NCBI GenBank assembly: GCA_023419055.1
Contig: JAEZYO010000664.1
Coordinates: 1-13,107, forward strand
Origin: Pseudomonadota bacterium
GTDB taxonomy: Bacteria; Myxococcota; Polyangia; Polyangiales; Polyangiaceae
DNA length: 13,107 bases
Direction of reading: 5' to 3'
Shown here: one piece after another, positions 7,109 through 13,107 of the stretch
Layout: the number at the start of each line of letters is the position of its first letter
Position numbering within the stretch: position 1 is the stretch's first letter
Translations under genes and position numbers: made by a program
Notes under the pieces: generated by a model
Told to the model about the DNA's origin: nothing
What the model saw: the letters and a program-made list of their open reading frames with translations, nothing else
Database searches by the model: none

Positions 7109-7115
7109 ACCTCCT
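7109..7115 (-). promoter_or_regulatory. Strong Shine-Dalgarno of the CreD-like gene
   Basis: The complement reads AGGAGGT followed by TCGAGA and GTG. It fixes the start at 7102 and excludes a longer reading frame from 7276. Confidence 0.8.
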
Positions 7116-7165
7116 GACTCGAGCGTGCCCCACGAGCGGGGAGGGCCTGCGCAGCCTGCGAGGAG

Positions 7166-7178
7166 ACCTCCCGGAGGT
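7166..7178. repeat. 13-bp perfect palindrome (possible operator)
   Basis: ACCTCC and GGAGGT around a central C, about 65 bp upstream of the CreD-like start. The size fits a repressor half-site pair, but nothing else supports this. Confidence 0.4.
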
Positions 7179-7252
7179 TTCGTGGCGAAATTGTGGCGAG
7201 CCCCTGATCCCCGGAAAGAACGGGAGAAAAAGGTCCCCCCCTCCTCGCTACT

Positions 7253-7264
7253 GCCGGTACCGGC
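7253..7264. repeat. 12-bp perfect palindrome
   Basis: GCCGGTACCGGC, self-complementary throughout. It is followed 26 bp later by the inverted repeat GGTGC-CTC-GCACC (7291-7303). Could be operator sites or a structured transcript; no gene is apparent. Confidence 0.4.
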
Positions 7265-7417
7265 GCCTCCCACCACCCACTGCCTGCTTTGGTGCCTCGC
7301 ACCTGCTCTCGCCGGCTCCCCGGGCTCCGCTCGGGGCAGCCCTTCTTCGCTCGATTCGACGCCCTCCGAGAAAAGGGCCGCTGGGAAGCCTGACGAGTCC
7401 CGATATGAAGGACCCAG

Positions 7418-7456
7418 TGAGGGTGAGGCCGAATCCTCTTACTGATGAGGGTGAGG
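7418..7456 (+). repeat. Two 11-bp direct repeats TGAGGGTGAGG upstream of the kinase gene
   Basis: Exact copies at 7418-7428 and 7446-7456, offset 28 bp, about 225-260 bp before the kinase start. Each copy is itself a doubled TGAGG(G). Direct repeats of this size in an intergenic region can be activator sites; no regulator is known. Confidence 0.45.
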
Positions 7457-7679
7457 AGCGAAGGAAAAGAACCCGCGCGATAAAATGACTAAGCGAGCGG
7501 CGACGATGGCTCGGTCGATCACGGATCGTCGAAAGATGAGGAAACCTCGCCGGCTCGGCCCGTCGGTCGAGCGCCTCACGGCCCGCGAGGACGAGTCGAC
7601 GTCGGCGCTAGCGAGGGGGCGGCGGCGCGCCTAGTCTCGAGCGGGCTCCGCGGAGGACGTGTCGTGATGAAGCAGGCGC

Positions 7680-8522
7680 ATGGCTGACTCGAGCGAAGAT
7701 CGCTCCGACGAGTCGTCGCGTGAGCTCGCGCCGATCTCGGAGCCCGCCGCGAGCCGGCGCGTGATCGCGGGCATGCGGCTCGTCGATCGATTCACCATCG
7801 AGCGCAAGCTCGGCCAGGGCGGGATGGGGCGAGTGTTCGCCGCCTTCGACGAGACCCGGCAAGCGCACGTCGCGCTGAAGACCTTGATGCGTCCCTCTCG
7901 CGGCTCGCTCGCGCAGCTCGAGCACGAGTTCCGGATCGCGTCCGCGCTCGCGCATCCGAACCTCGTCCGACTGCACGAGTTCTTCAGCGACGGCGCGGAT
8001 TGGTTCTTCACGATGGAGCTCGTGGACGGCGAGACGCTCCCCGAGCTTCTTCGCAAGGGGTTCGAAGAGTCGAAGCTCGAGCGCGTCTTCGGCGAGCTCG
8101 CGTGCGCCATCGCGGCGCTCCACCGAGCAGGCATCGTGCACGGAGATCTGAAGCCGTCGAACTTCTTGATCAGCAAGGAGACCGAGCGAGTGGTGTTGCT
8201 CGACTTCGGGCTCGCGCGCCCGGTCGGAGACCTCGCGCTCGAGCTCGCGGGCGGCACGCCGCTCTACATGTCGCCTGAGCAGCTCGCCGGCGCCGAGGTC
8301 ACCGAAGCCTCCGACTGGTACTCGTTCGGAGTGGTGCTCTTCGAGGCGCTCACGGGAAACTTACCGGTGCGCGAGACGCTCGAGCAGGAGCTCGTCGGCG
8401 CGCCGGAGCGCCTGGCCGCGCTGTCTTCCGAGCTCCTCCGCGCCGAGCGTCACGAGCGACCGTCGGGTAGGGAGGTCCTCTCGCGGCTCGGAGCGGCGCT
8501 CGCGAGTAGCGGGCCGGCCTGA
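7680..8522 (+). CDS. Compact soluble Ser/Thr protein kinase (Hanks type, HGD catalytic loop)
   Basis: 280 residues from ATG 7680. All key kinase elements are visible: Gly loop GQGGMGRV (45-52), ATP-anchoring Lys67 in HVALK, helix-C Glu around 81-83, catalytic loop HGDLKPSN (154-161, Asp156, Lys158, Asn161), DFG (175-177), SPE in place of APE (198-200), Asp212 in the helix-F segment SDWYSFG, and Arg260 in ERPS. Gly replaces Arg before the catalytic Asp (non-RD type), and the activation loop is short. The helix F-G-H region (about 226-250) is some 25-30 residues shorter than usual. There is no membrane helix, PASTA, WD, TPR or ATPase domain after the kinase domain, although myxobacterial relatives are often much larger. 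It should be cytoplasmic and active. It lies 114 bp upstream of the gltD-like gene on the same strand, so a regulatory link with the Glt-like machinery is possible but inferred. Confidence 0.92.
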   Translation: MADSSEDRSDESSRELAPISEPAASRRVIAGMRLVDRFTIERKLGQGGMGRVFAAFDETRQAHVALKTLMRPSRGSLAQLEHEFRIASALAHPNLVRLHEFFSDGADWFFTMELVDGETLPELLRKGFEESKLERVFGELACAIAALHRAGIVHGDLKPSNFLISKETERVVLLDFGLARPVGDLALELAGGTPLYMSPEQLAGAEVTEASDWYSFGVVLFEALTGNLPVRETLEQELVGAPERLAALSSELLRAERHERPSGREVLSRLGAALASSGPA

Positions 8523-8537
8523 CTACACCGGCGCCAT

Positions 8538-8556
8538 CCGCGAAACTCCCGCGGAA
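8538..8556. repeat. Inverted repeat just after the kinase gene
   Basis: TCCGCG (8538-8543) and CGCGGA (8551-8556) with a 7-nt loop, 16 bases past the kinase stop. No T-run follows. It may be a weak terminator, a processing stem, or an operator for the gltD-like gene. The heptamer GAAACTC overlaps it (8543-8549) and recurs at 8581-8587. Confidence 0.35.
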
Positions 8557-8636
8557 AGCCCCGCAGAATCGCGTTCCCTGGAAACTCTGCCGCAGGTTGC
8601 TTCGGGCCGCGCTCGGCGTCTATCCTGGCGAGTACC

Positions 8637-11600
8637 TTGCGAACCAGGCTGTCGGTCGTAGTGCTGCTCGCCGCAGCAGGCGTCGCACCCGGGCTGCGCG
8701 CCCAGGAAACGGCTCCGGCCATGAAGGCGGAGTCTTCGAGCATCAAGCCCGCCGCGGAGCGACAGCTCGGCGAGCGCGCGCGCCCGACGGTCAAGAAGAA
8801 GCAGGCGCAGCAGGCCGCGAACGATCGTTCGGTGCGCGTCAGCTTGCAGATCCCCGCGAACCTCCGGGCGGCGCTCGCGAAGAAGATCGACCGCCGCATC
8901 GCGACCAACATCGCGGAGTCGCGCAAGCTCCGCAAAGAAGCGCGCGAGCTGCTCGAGAAGTTCGTGGCCGAAGCGCCCGAGAGCTCGGCGGAGCTCCCCG
9001 AAGCGCTGATCCGGCTCGGTGAGCTCGACTGGGAAGAGTCGCGCGAGCGGTTCCTCGCCGATTTCCAGAAGTGGGAGAAGCTGCCGCCCGAGAAGAAGGG
9101 CGACCCGCCCGAGCAGGACTACGGCAAGGCGCGCGCGCGCTTCCTCACGGTGCTCCGCAAGTACAAGTCCTTCAAGGACTACGACCTCGCGCTCTACGTC
9201 GACGGCTTCCTCGCGAGCGAGGAGGGCAAGCTCGAAGAGTCGAAGTCGCGCTTCGACAAGATCCTCGAGTGGTTCCCCGAGAGCCGCTTCGTGCCGGACG
9301 CTCACATGATGCGCGCCGAGTACGAGTTCACGAAGGACAACCCCGACTACGCCTTCGCCTTCTCGGAATACGAGAAGGTGCTCGAGCACAAGGACAGCGA
9401 GCTCTACGACATCGCGCTCTTCAAGAGCGCCTGGACGCTCTGGCGCCTCGGCCGCTCGGAAGAGGCGGCGCGCCGCTTCTTGAAGGTGTTCCAGTCGACG
9501 GAAGAGGCGGGGAAGAAGCGCCGCCGCGGCGAGCTCGAGGAGCTCCAGTCGGAGGCGCTCAAGAACCTGGTCACGGTGTTCGTCGAGGACGAGAAGAACC
9601 GCGCCGAGGACATGTACAAGTTCCTCGTGCAGGCCGGCGGTGACAAGTTCGCCGGCCGCATCGTGCGCGCCATGGCCGAGACGCTCTACGATCAGGCGCA
9701 GTACGAGCGCGGCATCGAGGCCTATCGGCTGCTCTTGAAGCTCGAGCCCACGAGCCCGGACGCGTACCAGTACGCGCTCGCGATAGCTCAAGCGCATTCC
9801 ACCATGGAGGTGTGGAAGGCGCTCGAGGACGACTACCGCTGGATCCTCAGAGACTACGTCGCGCCGGCCGACAAGAAGCAGCCGCGCTCGGCCTGGGTCT
9901 CCTCGCAGCGCCCGGAGGTGCTCGCGGCCGCCGAGAAGGCCATCGAGAAGCAGCTCCGTGAAGACGCGGTGGGCCTCCACGCGAAGGCGCAGCGCGACAA
10001 GATCAGCAAGGCCGAGTACCAGGGCGCCGCGAACCTGTACACGCTGTACGTCGGGCGCTTCGGCAATCACCCCGAAGCGTACGAGATCAACTACAACCTC
10101 GCCGACATCTACTTCTACCACCTCGACGGAGCCATCGAGGCCGCGGACGCGTACCTCGCCGCGGTGCGCCTGAACCCGCAGGGCAAGCTCTCGCGCACGG
10201 CGCTCTACAACGCGCTCTCCGCGCTCGAGGTCGCGCGCTCGCGAGAGTTCGAGGCCGCGAAGAAGTCGGGCAAGAAGCAGGAAGAGACGCCGACCGACAA
10301 GAAGCTCACCGAGGCGATGGAGCTCTACGTCAAGAGCTACCCGGACGACAAACAGATCCCGGAGCTGCTCTTTCGCCAGGGCAAGCTCTACTACGACTAC
10401 GAGGTCTACGACCCCGCCGTCCGGCAGTGGGGCCTCTTGCTCGAGCGCTACCCGAACGACAAGTACTCGGTGGGCGCGGGCGAGCTCATCCTCGACTCTT
10501 TCAACCGCAGCAAGGACTACCAGAACATCGAGACCTGGGCGCGACGCCTGAAGAAGGCGCCGGGCTTTCAGGCCCCGCAGTCTCAGGCCAAGCTCGACGG
10601 CTTGATCGTGGGGGCGATGTTCAAGCAGGGCGAGCAGCTCGCGGAGAAGGGCGAGCACGAGCAGGCCGCGCAGGCGTACCTGCGCGCGGCGCGCGAGTTC
10701 CCGAAGGAAGCGCGCTCGGCGCAGGCGGCGGTGAACGCCGAAGTCGAGGCCAAGCGCGCGGGCGATCTCGAGACCCTCGCGGGCGCCGCGAGCCTGCTCG
10801 TTCAGCATCACAAGGGACGCCCCGAAGGCGCCCAGGGGCTCTGGATCGCGGCGACGACCTATCAAGAAGTCGGCCTCTTCAGCGAGGCGGCGGATTACCA
10901 CGCGACGCTCGCCGACGCCTGGCCGAAGAGCGAGCACCACAAGGACGCCGCCTACAATGCGGTGCTCTTGCGCGCGACGGTCGGCGAGCACCAGAAGGCG
11001 ATCGAGAGCGGCGACAAGTTCAAGCGCGCCTACCCGCGCGACGAGCTCACCGACGAGGTCATTTTCTTGATGGGCAAGGCCCACGAGAAGGCGGGCAAGC
11101 TGAAGGACGCGGAGACGCTCTACGATCGCTACTCGCGGAGCGCTCGCAGCGTGGACGCGCAGGTTGAGGCTTTGGTGCGCCTCGCGACGGTGCGCAAGGG
11201 CGACGAGCGCGGCAGCGCTCAGGCGCTCGAGCGCGCGGTCCAGGTCTACACCCAGCGCAAGAATCAGCTCGGCCCGCGCGGCAAGTACTTTGCGGCCAAG
11301 GCCCGCTACATGCAGGGCGAGGCGATCCTCGTTCGTTACGAGGCGGTGAAGATCGAGGGCGACGTCAAGCAGCTGAAGGAGCGCCTCAAGAAGAAGAGCG
11401 AGCTCTTGAAGAAGGCGGCGGAGGCTTTCCTCGCGACCGCCGAGATGGGCGTCGCGGAGTGGACCACCGCGGCGCTCTATCAAATCGGCTTCACCTACGA
11501 GTCCTTCAGCAAGGCCCTCTTGAACTCTCCGCCGCCCGCCGGGCTCTCCGCGGAGGAGAAGGAGCTCTACACGCAGTCGATCGAGGAGTTCATCGTCCCG

Positions 11601-11927
11601 ATCGAAGAGCGCGGCCTCGAGGCGTACGAGAGCGGCTGGAAGAAGGCGATCGAGCTCGGGATCTTCAACGAGTGGACGGCGAAGATGCGAGCGGCGCTCG
11701 GTCGCCTGAACTCGGAGCTCTATCCGCCGCTCAAGGAGACCGGGTTCGAGCTCCGGTCCCGAGGTCCTTTGCCGCTGCCTCCGCTCATCGCCGGCCTGCG
11801 TCGGTCGGAGAGCGGGCGGAGCGAGCCGTACCTGATGCCCTCGAGCTACGACCAGCCCGTGTCGAACAAGAAGCCCGGAGCGGAGCCCAAGAAGAACGGC
11901 GCAGCGAAGCAGGAGGCCAAGCCGTGA
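8637..11927 (+). CDS. gltD: GltD/AgmU-like large periplasmic TPR protein of the gliding-type machinery
   Basis: 1096 residues. The TTG at 8637 is chosen because it gives a basic n-region and signal peptide (MRTRLSVVVLLAAAGVAPGLRA, cleavage before Gln23); GGCGAG lies five bases upstream. The mature protein is almost entirely helical hairpins of TPR type, for example SKSRFDKILEWFPESRFVPD (about 200-220), ALFKSAWTLWRLGRSEEAAR (about 260-280), TLYDQAQYERGIEAYRLLLK (about 350-370), EINYNLADIYFYHLDGAIEA (about 483-502), LLFRQGKLYYDYEVYDPAVR (about 579-598) and EVIFLMGKAHEKAGKLKDAE (about 807-826). The C-terminus has LYPPLKETGFELRSRG (about 1028-1043), then a Lys/Ala-rich tail. AgmU/GltD of Myxococcus is a similar-sized exported TPR protein in the periplasmic part of the gliding complex and is followed by gltE, as here. 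The stop overlaps the next gene (GTGA). A paralogous Nfs-type role is the main alternative. Confidence 0.72.
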   Translation: MRTRLSVVVLLAAAGVAPGLRAQETAPAMKAESSSIKPAAERQLGERARPTVKKKQAQQAANDRSVRVSLQIPANLRAALAKKIDRRIATNIAESRKLRKEARELLEKFVAEAPESSAELPEALIRLGELDWEESRERFLADFQKWEKLPPEKKGDPPEQDYGKARARFLTVLRKYKSFKDYDLALYVDGFLASEEGKLEESKSRFDKILEWFPESRFVPDAHMMRAEYEFTKDNPDYAFAFSEYEKVLEHKDSELYDIALFKSAWTLWRLGRSEEAARRFLKVFQSTEEAGKKRRRGELEELQSEALKNLVTVFVEDEKNRAEDMYKFLVQAGGDKFAGRIVRAMAETLYDQAQYERGIEAYRLLLKLEPTSPDAYQYALAIAQAHSTMEVWKALEDDYRWILRDYVAPADKKQPRSAWVSSQRPEVLAAAEKAIEKQLREDAVGLHAKAQRDKISKAEYQGAANLYTLYVGRFGNHPEAYEINYNLADIYFYHLDGAIEAADAYLAAVRLNPQGKLSRTALYNALSALEVARSREFEAAKKSGKKQEETPTDKKLTEAMELYVKSYPDDKQIPELLFRQGKLYYDYEVYDPAVRQWGLLLERYPNDKYSVGAGELILDSFNRSKDYQNIETWARRLKKAPGFQAPQSQAKLDGLIVGAMFKQGEQLAEKGEHEQAAQAYLRAAREFPKEARSAQAAVNAEVEAKRAGDLETLAGAASLLVQHHKGRPEGAQGLWIAATTYQEVGLFSEAADYHATLADAWPKSEHHKDAAYNAVLLRATVGEHQKAIESGDKFKRAYPRDELTDEVIFLMGKAHEKAGKLKDAETLYDRYSRSARSVDAQVEALVRLATVRKGDERGSAQALERAVQVYTQRKNQLGPRGKYFAAKARYMQGEAILVRYEAVKIEGDVKQLKERLKKKSELLKKAAEAFLATAEMGVAEWTTAALYQIGFTYESFSKALLNSPPPAGLSAEEKELYTQSIEEFIVPIEERGLEAYESGWKKAIELGIFNEWTAKMRAALGRLNSELYPPLKETGFELRSRGPLPLPPLIAGLRRSESGRSEPYLMPSSYDQPVSNKKPGAEPKKNGAAKQEAKP

Positions 11928-13012
11928 AGCGCCTCGCCCTGATCCTGGCGCTGTCTGCCCTTGCCTGCGGCGGCGGGAGAAAACAAGCCGAGACGCCGAA
12001 GCTCCCGCCGGCGAGCCCCCAGGCGGTGAGCAAGCTCGCGCAGGGCGTGGAGGCCGCGCGCGACGAGTCGGGGAAGAAGCGGGCGCTAGGGCTCTTTCAG
12101 GAGGCGGTCGGCGTCGACGCGGAGCTCTGGGAGGCGCGCTATAACCTCGGGGTGTTGCTCGCGGAGCGCGGAGATCTCGCCGCCGCCGAGAAGCAGCTCA
12201 AGAGCGCGCACGATCTCGCGCCGAACGCGGAGGACGTCGCGGTAGCGCTCTCGGAGGTGCGGCGCAGGCAAGGCGATCACGAGGGTTCCATCGCGGTGCT
12301 ACGCGCGTTCCTCAAGGAGCACCCCGAGGCCTCGACGGCGAACATCGCGCTCGTGACCGCGCTGCGCGAAGGCGGCAAGGTCAAGGAGGCCATCGATCAG
12401 GCGCACGCCGTCCTCATCAAGCACTCGAGCGATCCCTTCGCGCTCTCGGAGCTCGCGCTCGCGCACCTCGAGCTCGGGGAGCTCGACACGGCCGAGCTGA
12501 TCTCGAACGAGGCGCTCAAGGCCGGGGACAAAAGCGCTCCTGCCTATCGTGCCGCGGCCCTGGTCGCGCTCAAGCGCGGCGACGACGCCGTGGCTTTTCG
12601 CCACTTCGTGCGCGCGAGCGAGCTCGATCCCGAGGATACGACCGCCCGCTTCAACATGGGCGTCGTGCTCCTGCGCGCCGGCGTCTACGACAAGGCGGCC
12701 GAAGAGTTCAGGGCCGTGCTCGCGATCGAACCGGAGAGCACGGGCGCCGAGCTCGGTCTCGCTGCGGCGCGGCGCGCGCAAGGTTCGCGCGAGAACCCGG
12801 CGCCGTACGCCGATGCGGAAAAGCTCCTCAAGGGAGTGCTCGAGCGCGAGCCGAAGAATCCCGACGCCGCTTTCAATCTCGGTGTGCTCTACGCCGAATA
12901 TCTACAGAAGCCCGCGGAGGCAGAGCCTTTGCTCAAGCGTTTTCTCGACGCGGCGCCCAAGCAGCACCCCTCGCGTCCCGAGGCGGAGCGGTTGCTTTCA
13001 GGTAAAAAGTAA
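11924..13012 (+). CDS. gltE: GltE/AglT-like TPR lipoprotein
   Basis: 362 residues from a GTG at 11924 overlapping the gltD-like stop by four bases, so the two are translationally coupled. MKRLALILALSALAC is a lipoprotein signal with lipobox A-L-A-C (Cys15), followed by GGG, pointing to the outer membrane. A Pro-rich linker precedes about seven TPR units: clear ones are LWEARYNLGVLLAERGDLAA, then NIALVTALREGGKVKEAIDQ, ALSELALAHLELGELDTAEL, TTARFNMGVVLLRAGVYDKA and DAAFNLGVLYAEYLQKPAEA, with typical W/L/G/Y/A/F/A/P spacing. The C-terminus PKQHPSRPEAERLLSGKK ends the last repeat. In M. xanthus the TPR lipoprotein GltE (AglT) follows GltD and joins it to the outer-membrane part of the gliding complex. 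Order, overlap, lipidation and size all agree. An NfsE-type paralogue cannot be excluded. Confidence 0.78.
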   Translation: MKRLALILALSALACGGGRKQAETPKLPPASPQAVSKLAQGVEAARDESGKKRALGLFQEAVGVDAELWEARYNLGVLLAERGDLAAAEKQLKSAHDLAPNAEDVAVALSEVRRRQGDHEGSIAVLRAFLKEHPEASTANIALVTALREGGKVKEAIDQAHAVLIKHSSDPFALSELALAHLELGELDTAELISNEALKAGDKSAPAYRAAALVALKRGDDAVAFRHFVRASELDPEDTTARFNMGVVLLRAGVYDKAAEEFRAVLAIEPESTGAELGLAAARRAQGSRENPAPYADAEKLLKGVLEREPKNPDAAFNLGVLYAEYLQKPAEAEPLLKRFLDAAPKQHPSRPEAERLLSGKK

Positions 13013-13029
13013 GTCTACGCTTTCGCGAG

Positions 13030-13107
13030 ATGACTAGCTCGCCCACCTCCGCCGGGGCGACCCCGAAATGGCCCGCGGCCACGGCGCTCGTCGGCTCGGC
13101 TCTGGGT
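13030..13107 (+). CDS. 5' end of a probable membrane-anchored Glt-cluster protein (GltF/GltG position)
   Basis: ATG at 13030, 17 bp after the gltE-like stop and on the same strand, open to the window end (26 codons). It begins MTSSPTSAGATPKWPAATAL and continues VGSALG. A short Ser/Thr/Pro/Ala cytoplasmic lead with one Lys then turns hydrophobic, as in an N-terminal membrane anchor. By Myxococcus order the next gene would be gltF, then gltG (an FHA-domain inner-membrane protein). An early membrane segment fits an anchored protein rather than an N-terminal FHA domain, but 26 residues are too few to decide. Confidence 0.5.
   Translation, partial: MTSSPTSAGATPKWPAATALVGSALG

Larger units (their letters stand above)
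7103..7679. other. 577-bp divergent intergenic region between CreD-like and kinase genes
   Basis: It is A/T-richer than the genes and carries codon triplets without the usual G/C third-base bias, so it is probably non-coding. Visible structure: the CreD-like Shine-Dalgarno; palindromes CTGCGCAG (7147-7154), ACCTCC-C-GGAGGT (7166-7178), GCCGGTACCGGC (7253-7264), GGTGC-CTC-GCACC (7291-7303) and CTCCGCGGAG (7646-7655); a CCCCG/CGGGG hairpin (7318-7322 with 7332-7336); and the direct repeat TGAGGGTGAGG at 7418-7428 and 7446-7456. An ATG at 7485 opens a 49-codon basic frame ending at 7634, and a GTG at 7182 opens an 87-codon frame to 7445; neither looks like a real protein. Promoters for both flanking genes are expected here, but I cannot assign -10/-35 boxes. 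Confidence 0.5.

Noticed and set aside
5747..7117. Long + strand open frame continuing past the methyltransferase remnant
   Set aside because: It is antisense to the CreD-like gene, whose membrane helices and Shine-Dalgarno are convincing. The + strand translation is charged low-complexity.
7099..7276. Longer N-terminus for the CreD-like protein from 7276
   Set aside because: The extra 58 residues precede the AGGAGGT ribosome binding site and would place an untypical Gly/Ser/Arg-rich stretch before the first membrane helix.
7182..7445. 87-codon frame after a GGAGGT motif on the + strand
   Set aside because: Spacing from GGAGG to GTG is only four bases, the motif is half of a palindrome, third-position G+C is clearly lower than in neighbouring genes, and the peptide is Pro/Ser-rich without structure.
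7485..7634. 49-codon basic small protein (MTKRAATMARS...)
   Set aside because: No Shine-Dalgarno at proper distance (GAAGGA is over 15 bases away), composition is mostly Arg/Ala, and nothing recognisable is encoded. Kept only as a mention in the intergenic entry.
8523..11483. 986-codon open frame on the minus strand opposite the gltD-like gene
   Set aside because: Its sequence is Leu/Arg/Glu/Val-rich, as expected from the complement of biased G+C-rich codons. It has no domain or signal, and the + strand TPR protein has clear family features.
1..13107. CRISPR arrays, insertion sequences, tRNA/rRNA genes, prophage or toxin-antitoxin genes
   Set aside because: Looked for on both strands by eye; no regularly spaced repeats, transposase motifs, cloverleaf sequences or phage proteins were seen.

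Overview
The window looks like chromosomal DNA of a very G+C-rich Myxococcota bacterium, probably from the Polyangia (Sorangium/Polyangium side) rather than Myxococcus itself. The reasons are strong G/C bias at third codon positions, frequent GTG and TTG starts, several secreted or lipoprotein genes, a stand-alone eukaryote-like Ser/Thr kinase, and a gene pair closely resembling gltD-gltE of the Myxococcus adventurous gliding (Agl-Glt) machinery. No tRNA, rRNA, CRISPR array, transposase or phage gene is visible. Family names rest on motifs and gene order read by eye; no search was run.

Layout, left to right. (1) Positions 2-994 hold the 3' part of a probable family-5 extracellular solute-binding protein on the + strand. 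It meets, tail to tail with one base between, a minus-strand pair of lipoproteins: a small coiled-coil one (1553-996) and a six-cysteine one (2387-1608). (2) After a divergent intergenic region (2388-2656) come two translationally coupled + strand genes. One encodes a secreted Ala/Pro/Lys/Glu-rich protein with a C-terminal beta-type domain (2657-3451). The other encodes a 674-residue periplasmic TPR/coiled-coil protein (3448-5472) that may be the local GltC counterpart. (3) Positions 5473-5842 hold what looks like the wreck of a SAM-dependent methyltransferase gene, followed by alternative hairpins. (4) A CreD-like inner-membrane protein is on the minus strand (7102-5843), with an excellent Shine-Dalgarno. 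(5) Positions 7103-7679 form a 577-bp divergent intergenic region with several palindromes and an 11-bp direct repeat. (6) On the + strand follow a compact soluble Ser/Thr kinase (7680-8522), a 1096-residue TPR protein (GltD/AgmU-like, 8637-11927), an overlapping TPR lipoprotein (GltE/AglT-like, 11924-13012) and the first 26 codons of a probable membrane-anchored protein (13030 onward), in the place of gltF/gltG.

How the parts may work together: in Myxococcus xanthus the Glt proteins form an envelope-spanning complex of inner-membrane, periplasmic TPR and outer-membrane parts, driven by the AglRQS proton-channel motor. This window seems to carry the periplasmic/outer-membrane TPR section, with extra lipoproteins, a beta-domain partner protein and a Ser/Thr kinase alongside. 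The kinase link is inference, but it is interesting because the known downstream gene gltG encodes an FHA (phosphothreonine-reading) domain. Whether this organism uses the cluster for gliding, for polysaccharide or spore-coat export (as in the paralogous Nfs system) or for something else cannot be read from this sequence.
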